Program-made: the position numbers and the translations under genes
From: Dyadobacter diqingensis
GTDB lineage: Bacteria > Bacteroidota > Bacteroidia > Cytophagales > Spirosomataceae
Assembly (NCBI RefSeq): GCF_024220585.1
Contig: NZ_JAMXKF010000013.1
Location: 124,738 to 188,737 of the forward strand
DNA: 64,000 nt
Direction: 5' to 3'
Shown here: one piece after another, positions 45,645 through 54,420 of the stretch
Position numbering within the stretch: the stretch's first letter is position 1
Layout: each line of letters begins with the position of its first letter
The notes under the pieces: generated by a model
Databases searched by the model: none
Told to the model about the DNA's origin: nothing
Seen by the model: the letters and a program-made list of their open reading frames with translations, nothing else

Positions 45645-47690
45645 CTACCAGATAACCACTCTCGCAGTTTCCGGCAATACCATTTTACTGCCAGCCCCAC
45701 AACTCCATGCACTCTGGAATTCTTTCAAATGCGGAAGCGGACCATTGATACGGCTTTTGGCCGGCGAATGCGGGTCCGTTTGAACCTGATTGCGCAACGC
45801 CTCATCCGTCGTGTTCATGTGCCATACCTGAGCCCATCCCAGGAAGAAACGCTGTTTCCAGTTGAAACCATCAATCGGTGCAGGTTCAGCCTTGCCTTTC
45901 AGTGATTTTTCCAATGCGTAGTAGGCCAGAGTAAGTCCGCCCAAATCCGCAACGTTTTCTCCGATTGTCAAAGCACCGTTGATTTTGAAGCCGGGTAATG
46001 CTTCGATGCCACTGAAATAATCAATATATTTTTTCGTCAGCTTGTCAAAGTTGGCACGGTCCGAAGCTGTCCACCAGTTTTTCAGGTTTCCTTCTTCGTC
46101 AAATTGTGAACCCTGATCATCGAATCCGTGTGTAAACTCATGACCGATTACCGCAATAATCCCTCCGTAGTTAATCGCGTCATCTGCGTCACGGTTGTAG
46201 AATGGCGGTTGTAAAATACCGGCCGGGAACACCACTTCATTGTTCAAAGGATTGTAATAAGCATTCACCGTTTGCGGTGTCATATGCCATTCGCTCTTGT
46301 CAACCGGCTTGCCGATTTTTTTAACGTTTTCGTCATTTTGATACAAAGAAGCAGCGATTACATTTTCAAACAACTTATCTGCTTCGATCTTGATCGACGA
46401 ATAATCCTTCCATTTGTCCGGATATCCGATTTTGTATGTAAACGCTTTCAGTTTTTTGTGCGCCCGTGCTTTTGTCGAATCGCTCATCCAGGTAAGTTTG
46501 TCAATTCTCTCGCCATAAACGGTCCGTACGTTTTCAATCATTTCGGATACCTTTTTCTTATCATCCTCAGGGAAATATTTTTTAGAGAAAAGTTTTCCCA
46601 AAGGCATACCCAGCAAACCGTCCGTCGAACGAATGGCTCTCTCTACACGCGCTCTTTGCTGTTTTGTTCCACGCATGACCGTATTGAAGAACCGGAAATC
46701 TTCTTTGTCGAAACTCTTGGGAAGATATCCTGCAAAGTTTGAAAGCAATTGCCAGCGCGTATATAGTTTAAGCGTTGCCAGCGGCGTCGCTTTCAAAAGT
46801 GCGTTTGCATTTTTGACGTAAGGGATATTCTGGACAATAACCGTATCCGTTTTTATGTCCTGCTTGTCGGCGAATGCCTTCAGGTCAAAATCAGGCGCCA
46901 GTTTTGTGAAATCCGCAAAAGAGGTTTTATTATACGTTTTAATTGGATCGCGAAGCTCAACGTTTGTCAATTGAAGTTTGGCAAGTTTCGTTTCGAAATC
47001 AAGGATTGTTTTTCCCGGATTCGGATCTTTAAAACCGGCAAAACCGAACATGGTGTCCACGTGTTTTACAAATTCGCTGCGTACCTTAACCGTGCTGGAA
47101 TCTGTTCTTTCGTAATAACTTTTTTCACCAAGGCTCAGGCCATCCTGTCCCTGATATAACACATTCATTTTGCTGTTGCGCAAATCACCTTCAACCCCAA
47201 AGCCAAGTATTGTAGAAACACCCACTTTCTGCAATTCTCCTGTCACGGAGGCAAGGTCTTTCAGCGACTGTACGGATTCAATTTTGTCAAGATAAGGTTT
47301 CAGAGGTTCCAACCCGCGTTTTTCAACCGTAACGGTATCCAGGAACGACTGGTAATAATCGGCAATCTGCTGCTCTTCACTTCCTTTTTTGCGGTCTTTC
47401 TGACTGGTGATTTCTTCAATAATTCCTTTCAGACGTACTTCTTTATTCTCTTTGTCAAGGATCCCGAATGCACCCCAACGGCTTTCTGTACCTGGGATCG
47501 GATTTTTCTTTTTCCATCCTCCGTTTGCATAACTATCGAAGTCATCGCAGGCTTTTTGGGTAGAATCAAGAGAACTGAGATCATATCCCGGGACTTTTTC
47601 CGCGGCAGAACTGCCGTCCTTTTCGCGGTTACAGGAAGTGATCACAACAACGGATGCCATCAGAGACCACTTTAAAAAAGCTGATTTCAT
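45645..47690 (-). CDS. M13 family (neprilysin-like) zinc metallopeptidase lipoprotein
   Basis: This 681-residue protein has a lipoprotein signal (VVITSCNREK). The N-terminal peptidase domain begins at DSTQKACDDFDSYANGGW. The zinc motif HEXXH reads VIGHEFTHGFDD, and the downstream Glu ligand is in GENVADLGGLTLAYYAL. The C-terminus ends with the expected GCGAG-like and VVIW sequence. It cleaves small peptides in the periplasm or at the surface. It is divergent from the M28 peptidase gene, and both are likely part of peptide use with the POT transporter. Confidence 0.93.
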   Translation of the reverse strand: MKSAFLKWSLMASVVVITSCNREKDGSSAAEKVPGYDLSSLDSTQKACDDFDSYANGGWKKKNPIPGTESRWGAFGILDKENKEVRLKGIIEEITSQKDRKKGSEEQQIADYYQSFLDTVTVEKRGLEPLKPYLDKIESVQSLKDLASVTGELQKVGVSTILGFGVEGDLRNSKMNVLYQGQDGLSLGEKSYYERTDSSTVKVRSEFVKHVDTMFGFAGFKDPNPGKTILDFETKLAKLQLTNVELRDPIKTYNKTSFADFTKLAPDFDLKAFADKQDIKTDTVIVQNIPYVKNANALLKATPLATLKLYTRWQLLSNFAGYLPKSFDKEDFRFFNTVMRGTKQQRARVERAIRSTDGLLGMPLGKLFSKKYFPEDDKKKVSEMIENVRTVYGERIDKLTWMSDSTKARAHKKLKAFTYKIGYPDKWKDYSSIKIEADKLFENVIAASLYQNDENVKKIGKPVDKSEWHMTPQTVNAYYNPLNNEVVFPAGILQPPFYNRDADDAINYGGIIAVIGHEFTHGFDDQGSQFDEEGNLKNWWTASDRANFDKLTKKYIDYFSGIEALPGFKINGALTIGENVADLGGLTLAYYALEKSLKGKAEPAPIDGFNWKQRFFLGWAQVWHMNTTDEALRNQVQTDPHSPAKSRINGPLPHLKEFQSAWSCGAGSKMVLPETARVVIW

Positions 47691-47858
47691 AAGTAAAGAT
47701 TATTTGGTGTTAGTTATTCTATATAAACAAATGTAATTATTTCGTCAAATAAGTTTATTAAGATAGTGACGATCGGTTTATCTTTATCTTATTGGAGTCT
47801 TGCACCCGATTACCGTATTCATAAAGATAGATTTAGTGTTAACCTTTTCACTTTCAAA

Positions 47859-49499
47859 ATGAAAATAAAAAAATCCATTTACACTATTGCCATGGCTGGG
47901 CTTGCATTTGCCGCCTGTACAAAATCCGAAAAGGCGGAGTCACCTTCTGATATTGACGGTAAAATATTTGCCAAACAAATTGCGGTGCTTGCTTCTGATT
48001 CGCTGGAAGGCAGAAAGCCGTTTTCTGCCGGGGAGGAAAAGACCATCCAGTATCTGAAAACAGAATTTGAAAAACTGGGACTGAAACCCGGCAACGGCGA
48101 CAGCTATTTTCAAAAAGTGCCGATGGTGGATATACTTTCGAAACCCGCGGGACAGTTAGTAATTAAAAATGACAAAGGTGCTGTCGCTTTTAATTACCTG
48201 GATGATTTTGTAGCTGCTTCACGGCATGTTCAGGATCAGGTAAAACTGACAGATTCGGAACTGATATTTGCAGGTTATGGAATTGTGGCACCAGAATATG
48301 GCTGGAATGATTACCAGGGTTTGGACGTGAGAGGCAAAACGGTGGTGGTATTGGTGAACGATCCGGGTTTTGGCGACAGTACTTTGTTTAAAGGAAAAAC
48401 GATGACCTATTATGGCCGGTGGACTTACAAATTTGAAGAAGCTGCCCGGCAGGGAGCAGCTGGCGTGTTGATTGTCCACGATACAAAACCGGCGAGTTAT
48501 GGCTGGGCGGTCGTGCGCAGCGGCTGGTCTAAGTCAAAATTGTATCTTAATTCGGATGACAACAACATGTCCCGCGCGGCTGTGGAAGGGTGGATTTCGA
48601 TGGAGTCTGCGAAGAAGTTGTTTAAGCTTGCCAAAGTTTCAGATACCCTGCTGACTGCTGCGGGTAAAAAAGGATTTAAACCCGTCCCGTTAAAAGTCCG
48701 GACTTCGCTGGTTATTAACAATATGATTAAAAAATCAACATCCAACAATGTACTGGCTCTCTTACCCGGAACGGACAGGAAGGATGAATATATTATTTAC
48801 ACGGCGCACTGGGATCATTTTGGAAAAGGAGAGGCCATTAAAGGCGACTCGATATATAACGGTGCGGCAGACAATGCCTCCGGAACCGCAGCTTTGCTGG
48901 AAATTGCCAGTGCTTTTACCAAACTTGAAAAGAAACCGTCAAGATCCATATTATTCCTGTCGGTAACGGCGGAGGAACAGGGGCTGCTGGGTTCTGATTA
49001 TTATACTTCGCATCCGGTTTACCCGATCAACAAAACGGTGGCGGATATCAATATGGATGTTTTGCAGCCATTCGGGAAAATGAAAGATATTATTATTGTG
49101 GGTAAGGGACAGTCGGATCTGGATGAATATGCAGATGAAGCGGCCGGCAAACAAGGACGTACTACGAGAGGTGAACCCGACCCATCGGGTGGCTGGTATT
49201 TCCGTTCCGACCATTTCAATTTTGCCAAGGTGGGTATTCCGTCTTTATATATTGAAAACGGATCGGTGTCGGTAACCCACGGGGAGGCCTGGGGCGAGGC
49301 GCAGAAGAAAGATTATAATGATAACCGTTATCACTCGCCCGCTGACGAGTATTCGTCATCCTGGGATTTGTCGGGGATCATTGAAGATATGCAGCTGGTG
49401 TTCGAGGTAGGGAAGAAATTAAGTTACGAGTCAACTTTCCCGGGTTGGAAAAAAGGATCTGAATTCAAATCCATACGTGATAAGTCGATGGGTAAGTAA
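47859..49499 (+). CDS. M28 family aminopeptidase lipoprotein
   Basis: Started at the ATG at 47859 (MKIKKSIYTIAMAGLAFAAC), this 546-residue protein has a lipoprotein signal, a PA-type insert (QGAAGVLIVHD) and the two-zinc peptidase core: H317 in TAHWDHFG, D338 in GAADNASGTAAL, E372-E373 in TAEEQGLLGSDYY, then Asp in NMDVLQPFG and His in RSDHFNFAKVGIPSLY. It probably removes N-terminal residues from peptides outside the cytoplasm. Position between the M13 and POT genes fits a peptide-use locus. Confidence 0.93.
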   Translation: MKIKKSIYTIAMAGLAFAACTKSEKAESPSDIDGKIFAKQIAVLASDSLEGRKPFSAGEEKTIQYLKTEFEKLGLKPGNGDSYFQKVPMVDILSKPAGQLVIKNDKGAVAFNYLDDFVAASRHVQDQVKLTDSELIFAGYGIVAPEYGWNDYQGLDVRGKTVVVLVNDPGFGDSTLFKGKTMTYYGRWTYKFEEAARQGAAGVLIVHDTKPASYGWAVVRSGWSKSKLYLNSDDNNMSRAAVEGWISMESAKKLFKLAKVSDTLLTAAGKKGFKPVPLKVRTSLVINNMIKKSTSNNVLALLPGTDRKDEYIIYTAHWDHFGKGEAIKGDSIYNGAADNASGTAALLEIASAFTKLEKKPSRSILFLSVTAEEQGLLGSDYYTSHPVYPINKTVADINMDVLQPFGKMKDIIIVGKGQSDLDEYADEAAGKQGRTTRGEPDPSGGWYFRSDHFNFAKVGIPSLYIENGSVSVTHGEAWGEAQKKDYNDNRYHSPADEYSSSWDLSGIIEDMQLVFEVGKKLSYESTFPGWKKGSEFKSIRDKSMGK

Positions 49500-49520
49500 T
49501 GAACATTATAGCTGGTAAAC

Positions 49521-49553
49521 AAAGAAGTCAAGTTTTTAAAACTTGACTTCTTT
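49521..49553. repeat. 33-base perfect palindrome, AAGTCAAGTTTT family
   Basis: Sixteen-base arms (49521-49536 and 49538-49553) pair exactly around one T and share the AAGTCAAGTTTT core with 45587-45639. It is placed between converging M28 and POT genes. Confidence 0.88.
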
Positions 49554-49562
49554 AATAAACCG

Positions 49563-51053
49563 TTACTGAATACCTCCCATCCAGTTTTTCACCGGCTTCC
49601 AGAATATTAACAGTAATAATCCAAAACCAATAGAGAACAGCGTTACCTGTTGGAACAAAGCAGGCATCTGCTGTAAATTTTCTTCATCGAAGCCGCCCGC
49701 GAACAAACCTGCAATCAGGTTTCCAAGCGATGCAGCGACAAACCAGATACCCATCAGCTGGCTCACATAACGTTTTGGAGCCAGTTTGGTATAAGAACTT
49801 AATCCAACCGGACTCAGGCATAGCTCTCCGATGGTATGGACCATATAGGTAAAGGTCAGGAACAGGGGAGAAGCAAGTTGTCCGGTTACTGCTACTTTTG
49901 ATCCCATTTCCATGATGAAGAAACCTGCGCCTACCAGAAGCAAGGCAATCCCAAATTTCACGGGTGTGGGTGGATTAATCCCCTTCGAGGACAAGAATAT
50001 CCAGAGACTAGCCATGATGGGTGCAAAGATCAGGATGAAAGTTCCGTTGAAATTCTGGAACCAGCTCGATGGCATTTCCCAGCCACCAAAGGTTCTTTGG
50101 GTATATCGTTCGGCAAATATTTGTAAAGATGAACCGGCTTGTTCGAAGCCCGACCAGAAAATTGCAGCAGCCAGGAAGAACACGATCAATACAAGAACAC
50201 GTTTTTTCTCAACAGATGTTAAACCTCCGGCGATTAAAATATACAGGAAATAAAAGAGGGATACACTGACAATAATAACCCCTGCACCTTGGGCCAGTCC
50301 CTGGGCGGTGGTCATGTCGATGGTGCCAGTCCATTGTAAAATACTGAGGAAAGCAACCAGTGTTGCCACAATAGCATAACCAAGCTTTTTATTAGCACCT
50401 GATTTAGCGTCGGATTCTGCAGTTCGGATTTTCACCGGAGGTACATCACCAAGGCCTTTTAAGTATTTTCTACTTCCAAAACGAAACACGATCAAACCAA
50501 TTAACATCCCTATCGCCGCTGCGCCAAAGCCCATATGCCAGTTGATTTTTTGGCCAAGATACCCAACAATGGTAATCCCCAGTACCGATCCCAGGTTGAT
50601 TCCCATATAGAATATTGAAAAAGCAGCATCGCGTCTTGCGCCTCCTTCCGGATACAATTCTCCTACAATAGAACTGATATTGGGTTTTAATAATCCTGTC
50701 CCAAGGGCAACAGTAGCCAGTCCGATAAAAAACAGGATATTACCACCGGGAACCGCCAGTATAATATGGCCGGCCATGATGATGATCCCGCCATACCAGA
50801 TCGCTTTTTTCTGACCTAAATAATTATCTGCCAGCCAGCCTCCAGGCAGGGTAAGCAAATAAACAGATGCAGTATAAAGTCCGTATATCGCAGCACCTTC
50901 GGCAGCAGGAAGACCGATCCCTCCCCGTATATTGTCTAAAAGAAAAAGTAGAAGGATTGCCCGCATACCATAATAGCTGAAACGCTCCCACATTTCAGCG
51001 AAAAACAAAACATAAAGACCGCGCGGGTGCTTCTGGGATATTGTCGGATTCAT
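49563..51053 (-). CDS. POT family proton-coupled peptide transporter
   Basis: This 496-residue polytopic protein is a POT/PTR family oligopeptide:proton symporter. The motif ExxERFxYY is present (FFAEMWERFSYYGMRA), as are GGWLADNYLGQKKA and IFYMGINLGSVLG. The usual 12-14 membrane segments are visible. It imports di- and tripeptides and lies near two peptidases (M13, M28) that could supply them. The palindrome at 49521 lies just past its 3' end. Confidence 0.94.
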   Translation of the reverse strand: MNPTISQKHPRGLYVLFFAEMWERFSYYGMRAILLLFLLDNIRGGIGLPAAEGAAIYGLYTASVYLLTLPGGWLADNYLGQKKAIWYGGIIIMAGHIILAVPGGNILFFIGLATVALGTGLLKPNISSIVGELYPEGGARRDAAFSIFYMGINLGSVLGITIVGYLGQKINWHMGFGAAAIGMLIGLIVFRFGSRKYLKGLGDVPPVKIRTAESDAKSGANKKLGYAIVATLVAFLSILQWTGTIDMTTAQGLAQGAGVIIVSVSLFYFLYILIAGGLTSVEKKRVLVLIVFFLAAAIFWSGFEQAGSSLQIFAERYTQRTFGGWEMPSSWFQNFNGTFILIFAPIMASLWIFLSSKGINPPTPVKFGIALLLVGAGFFIMEMGSKVAVTGQLASPLFLTFTYMVHTIGELCLSPVGLSSYTKLAPKRYVSQLMGIWFVAASLGNLIAGLFAGGFDEENLQQMPALFQQVTLFSIGFGLLLLIFWKPVKNWMGGIQ

Positions 51054-51239
51054 AAAAACAAAAGAGGTGTTTTATTTGGCAATAACGTTCCTGCCAGGTG
51101 GTTTTAATGGCGCAAGATAGGATAATATAGCTAAATTTTAAATAATTCTTTGTTTAAACAATCATTTCTGAAATAAAGTAAACTTTTTATTATCCGGTTG
51201 AAAAAATGCCCGGCCACCGGATGATATGGATACAAAGTA

Positions 51240-51280
51240 AAAGCCGGAAAGACAGCTTTTTATACTGTCCCACCGGCTTT
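51240..51280 (-). terminator. Intrinsic terminator of the coiled-coil protein gene
   Basis: On the minus strand the arms AAAGCCGG-N3-GACAG and CTGTC-N3-CCGGCTTT pair with an internal mismatch and are followed by a T-rich stretch. It lies just past the gene at 51301-52209. Confidence 0.75.
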
Positions 51281-51300
51281 GCCTTACAGCTATTTTTAGC

Positions 51301-52209
51301 TTATTTTACTGAAAACGAACCTTCTCCAACTTTAAATCCTTCGGAATATAATTCAATGCTGTAAGTCCCTGACTTGAAAGCACTGTTTTTATCGTAAAGG
51401 ATACTCACACCCTGGTTGCTGTTACTATATAAAACATCCTGGCTGATTGTGTAACCCTGTTCCTGACCCTCGTACTGGAATTTACCTGATCCTGTTGCAT
51501 CATCGGAAATTGTTGCTCCGCTTGGGTCAATAACCCGCATGTAAACAGTTTTATTATCTGTCTGGGTTAACGGGTTTTTCTCTAAGATGAAATCGACCCT
51601 TACTTTATCAATTCTTTTTGCTTTTACGTTTTCACCTTCTCTTATTTTTCCTTTGGATGAAATCGCGTATACTTTCACATTACGAGCCCGCAACGCCGCA
51701 GCCACAGTAACTTTTGATTCAAGTTCGGCATTTTTTGAAACTACACCTGAAAGTGAATCGGAGACTGCTTTTTTGCTGGTTTCCAGTTCAGTTTTTTCCT
51801 GTGTAAGTGTTTCTGTTTTACTGATCAACTGCTGGTTTTCTTCACGCAGCTGAGCAATTTCTTCATCCTTTTTCGTCAGGAAGCTTTCGTATTCTTTTAT
51901 TTTGTTTCCTAATGTAATTGTACCTTTTCTTAAAGCCGCGCGGTCTCTTACCAGATCTGCTTTGGCTTTTTCAAGTTCTTCGATATTTCCACCCAGGCCT
52001 TTTACTTCAATAATTTTGGCATCTAATTGTTTAGATATGGAATCGAGCTTAATTTCATTCATTGCGAGTTCATTGACGCGCACTTCCAAATCAGCTTCTT
52101 GCTTTGTGGTGATGTTACGTTCCTGATAATAAAGATATCCAAAAACAGCTGCTACTACGGTCATAATGATTAAACCGATCACCAAACCTGTATTATTCTT
52201 ATTTTCCAT
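51301..52209 (-). CDS. Membrane-anchored coiled-coil protein
   Basis: This 302-residue protein is not recognised by name. One N-terminal membrane segment (GLVIGLIIMTVVAAVFGYLYY) is followed by a long heptad-rich coiled coil (about 35-165; ELEKAKADLVRDRAALRKG, EENQQLISKTETLTQEK) and a C-terminal sheet domain (about 180-302; VRVDFILEKNPL, GTYSIELYSEGFKVGEGSF). The C-terminal part resembles Bacteroidota proteins of unknown role with a beta-sandwich. It is likely periplasmic. Confidence 0.8.
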   Translation of the reverse strand: MENKNNTGLVIGLIIMTVVAAVFGYLYYQERNITTKQEADLEVRVNELAMNEIKLDSISKQLDAKIIEVKGLGGNIEELEKAKADLVRDRAALRKGTITLGNKIKEYESFLTKKDEEIAQLREENQQLISKTETLTQEKTELETSKKAVSDSLSGVVSKNAELESKVTVAAALRARNVKVYAISSKGKIREGENVKAKRIDKVRVDFILEKNPLTQTDNKTVYMRVIDPSGATISDDATGSGKFQYEGQEQGYTISQDVLYSNSNQGVSILYDKNSAFKSGTYSIELYSEGFKVGEGSFSVK

Positions 52210-52288
52210 AAAATTTAATTTAGGTTAAACTTAATCTTGTTTAAATTCTATAAATAACTGTGCCAGCATATACGCAGGTCAGTTTCCC

Positions 52289-52348
52289 CATAAATGAAGA
52301 AAACCCATCGGAAAGCACCTGCTTTCGGATGGGTTTTCTTCATTTATG
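52289..52348. repeat. 60-base near-perfect palindrome
   Basis: Outer arms of 21 bases (52289-52309 and 52328-52348) are exact inverted copies; the inner part continues with one mismatch to a four-base loop (ACCT). It sits between the coiled-coil gene's 5' side and the TPM gene's 3' end and probably terminates the TPM transcript. Confidence 0.9.
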
Positions 52349-52407
52349 CCCCAAATAAGGGGAAATATGGTGTTTTGCTTTAACCAGATTGGCGAATAAT
52401 TCCGCAG

Positions 52408-53175
52408 TTAGTAATCTCCGCCAGCACCGCCTCCGCCGAAACTACCGCCTCCAAAACCTCCGAATCCGCCGCTGTCACCTCCGCCGAAACTACCGCCCCA
52501 GCCTGAGCTTCCCCCGCTTGAATAAGTCGTTGGCCAGAATATCGGCCCGCCGCCTGCGCTGCGATAACCTCCTCCGCCACCTCCGCCTTTGTTACGGGAG
52601 ATGATAATGAGGATAACGACGAATACTATGATAAAAATAAGCAGGGGTGAGATACCTCCGCCATCTTCCTGTTCCTTTGGATCTGCTTTGTATTCTCCGG
52701 TGGCATATTTGAAAATGACATCAACACCCCGGTCGAGGCCCCGGTAGTACATGCCGTTTTTAAATTCGGGCGTGATTACCTGGGTAATGATCCTTTTGGC
52801 AATAGCATCCGGTATTGCTCCCTCCATACCGTAACCGGTACTGATAAATATTTTCCGGTCTGTTGAAGCCCAAAGAATAACAATTCCGTTGTTTTTACCT
52901 TTACCGCCCACGCCCCATTCTCTGCCCAGTTTTAATGCGTAGTCAGCGATAGGGTATTCTCCTGTTGTGGGTACTACGACAATGGCAATTTGTGAAGACG
53001 TCGAATCGCTGTAAGCAACCAGTTTTTGCTCCAGGGCACTCACTTCGGTTGGGTTAAGCTGCTTCGCGAAATCATTGACCAGACGTGCGGGATTAGGCTT
53101 AGCGGGAATATCCTGTGCCGAAACCCGGCAAAGGATAAAAAGAAACATTAAAGAAAAAATAAGGTATTTTTTCAT
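52408..53175 (-). CDS. TPM domain membrane protein with Gly-rich tail
   Basis: This 255-residue protein has a Sec signal (SLMFLFILCRVSAQ), a TPM domain (about 28-160; LNPTEVSALEQKLVAYSDSTSSQIAIVVV, REWGVGGKGKNNGIVILWA, RKIFISTGYGMEGAIPDA), a membrane segment (PLLIFIIVFVVILIII) and a Gly/Ser-rich tail (FGGGDSGGFGGFGGGS). This is the YgcG-like layout. TPM proteins are linked to photosystem repair in plants and unknown envelope roles in bacteria. It follows the second TPM gene by eight bases and lies near lemA, a common grouping. Confidence 0.9.
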   Translation of the reverse strand: MKKYLIFSLMFLFILCRVSAQDIPAKPNPARLVNDFAKQLNPTEVSALEQKLVAYSDSTSSQIAIVVVPTTGEYPIADYALKLGREWGVGGKGKNNGIVILWASTDRKIFISTGYGMEGAIPDAIAKRIITQVITPEFKNGMYYRGLDRGVDVIFKYATGEYKADPKEQEDGGGISPLLIFIIVFVVILIIISRNKGGGGGGGYRSAGGGPIFWPTTYSSGGSSGWGGSFGGGDSGGFGGFGGGSFGGGGAGGDY

Positions 53176-53183
53176 AGGTATAT

Positions 53184-53624
53184 TTACCCGAACGAAATGT
53201 CGTCGGGAAGTTCATTAACATCGTCGGAACGATATGGGAAATGAGTTTTTAATTGAATTCCGGCTTCTTCAATGCCTGCGCAAAGACCTTCTGCATATTT
53301 GCTCTGAGAGAAATAAGTACGCATAAGATCTTTTGTGCTGTTCCAGAAATCAGCTGGTACTTTTTCATTAATACCTTTATCACCGATCACGGCAAACTTA
53401 CGGTCTTCGTATGCGAGGTAAAAAAGGACGCCATTTTGCTCCTGGGTAACATACATTTTCAAAAGACCGAAAACTTCTTTTGCTCTTTCCAAAGCATCCC
53501 CGGAAGCACACTTTTTCTCAATGTGGACCTTGATCTCGCCGGAAGTTTGCTTTTCGGCTTCCCGGATAGCAGCAATGATCTGCTTTTGTTCCTCTTCTCC
53601 GAAAAAAATGGAATCGGTGGGCAT
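53184..53624 (-). CDS. TPM domain protein, soluble
   Basis: Started at the ATG at 53624 (MPTDSIFFGEEEQKQIIAAI), this 146-residue protein is a stand-alone TPM (DUF477) domain: EAEKQTSGEIKVHIEKKCA, VLFYLAYEDRKFAVIGDKGI. The longer open frame extends into a repeat-like stretch and is not preferred. There is no signal peptide or membrane segment. It sits in the lemA-TPM-TPM run. Confidence 0.88.
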   Translation of the reverse strand: MPTDSIFFGEEEQKQIIAAIREAEKQTSGEIKVHIEKKCASGDALERAKEVFGLLKMYVTQEQNGVLFYLAYEDRKFAVIGDKGINEKVPADFWNSTKDLMRTYFSQSKYAEGLCAGIEEAGIQLKTHFPYRSDDVNELPDDISFG

Positions 53625-53663
53625 AAGGGGAGTTGAAAGTTGAGAGTGGAAAGTGGATACCAG

Positions 53664-53710
53664 TATTGCAATTATTGCATCAGGACAACCCCGATGCAAT
53701 AATTGCAATA
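53664..53710. repeat. Palindrome between lemA and the TPM gene
   Basis: Eighteen-base arms (53664-53681 and 53693-53710) pair exactly around an 11-base loop. Upstream of it lies a simple AAGTTGAGAGTGGAAAGTGG stretch. It probably limits read-through from lemA. Confidence 0.8.
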
Positions 53711-53714
53711 TTGA

Positions 53715-54296
53715 TTAGAATTGTACGGTCGGGGCTTTTTCTGAACCTGCTGTGGCAGTGAAATAACCTTTCTGAGCAAATCCGAAGATTCCTGCAAACA
53801 GATTCGTAGGGAACGTTCTAACTTCCTGGTTGTAATCTTTTACAACAGCGTTAAAGTCGTTACGTGCAACCGTGATACGGTTTTCTGTTCCTTCCAGCTG
53901 CGCCTGAAGTTCAAGGAAGTTCTGGTTTGCCTTTAACTCAGGATATCTTTCAACAGAAACCAAAAGACGGGAGAGTGCTCCGCTTAACTGGTCTTGTGCA
54001 CCCTGGAATTTTGCTATGTTTTCAGGTGTAAGCTGATCTGCGTTTATGGTTGTAGACGTTGCCTTTGCACGGGCTTCGATCACACCTGTTAATGTACTTT
54101 TTTCGAAATCAGCCGCACCTTTTACAGTACTTACCAGGTTTGGAATAAGGTCGGCACGACGTTGGTACTGGCTTTCTACTTTTGCCCACGATTCTTTTAC
54201 GATCTCATCTTTGCCTACCAGGCCATTATATTTGCCACATCCAACAAATCCGAAAATCAGGAGAATGACAACAACTGCGATAAGTCCTTTTGACAT
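53715..54296 (-). CDS. lemA: LemA family membrane protein
   Basis: Started at the ATG at 54296 (MSKGLIAVVVILLIFG), this 193-residue protein has a short N-terminal membrane segment followed by the LemA four-helix bundle (YNGLVGKDEIVKESWAKVESQYQRRADLIPNLV, LSRLLVSVERYPELKANQNF, ENRITVARNDFNAVVKDYN, RTFPTNLFAG). The conserved YPxLKA and FPT/N blocks are present. Its role is unknown; co-occurrence with TPM genes is usual. A weak -7-like TAGCTTTG lies about 45 bases upstream. Confidence 0.93.
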   Translation of the reverse strand: MSKGLIAVVVILLIFGFVGCGKYNGLVGKDEIVKESWAKVESQYQRRADLIPNLVSTVKGAADFEKSTLTGVIEARAKATSTTINADQLTPENIAKFQGAQDQLSGALSRLLVSVERYPELKANQNFLELQAQLEGTENRITVARNDFNAVVKDYNQEVRTFPTNLFAGIFGFAQKGYFTATAGSEKAPTVQF

Positions 54297-54420
54297 TGTA
54301 TTATTTGATTTAGAGTTAATGATTGGGTTCAAAGTTGACCAAAGCTAGTAAAATCTTTAAGAAAAACTACATAACCGGTAACCGGACATTATATAGCGTT
54401 GCCAGCGGTGATGACAGGAT

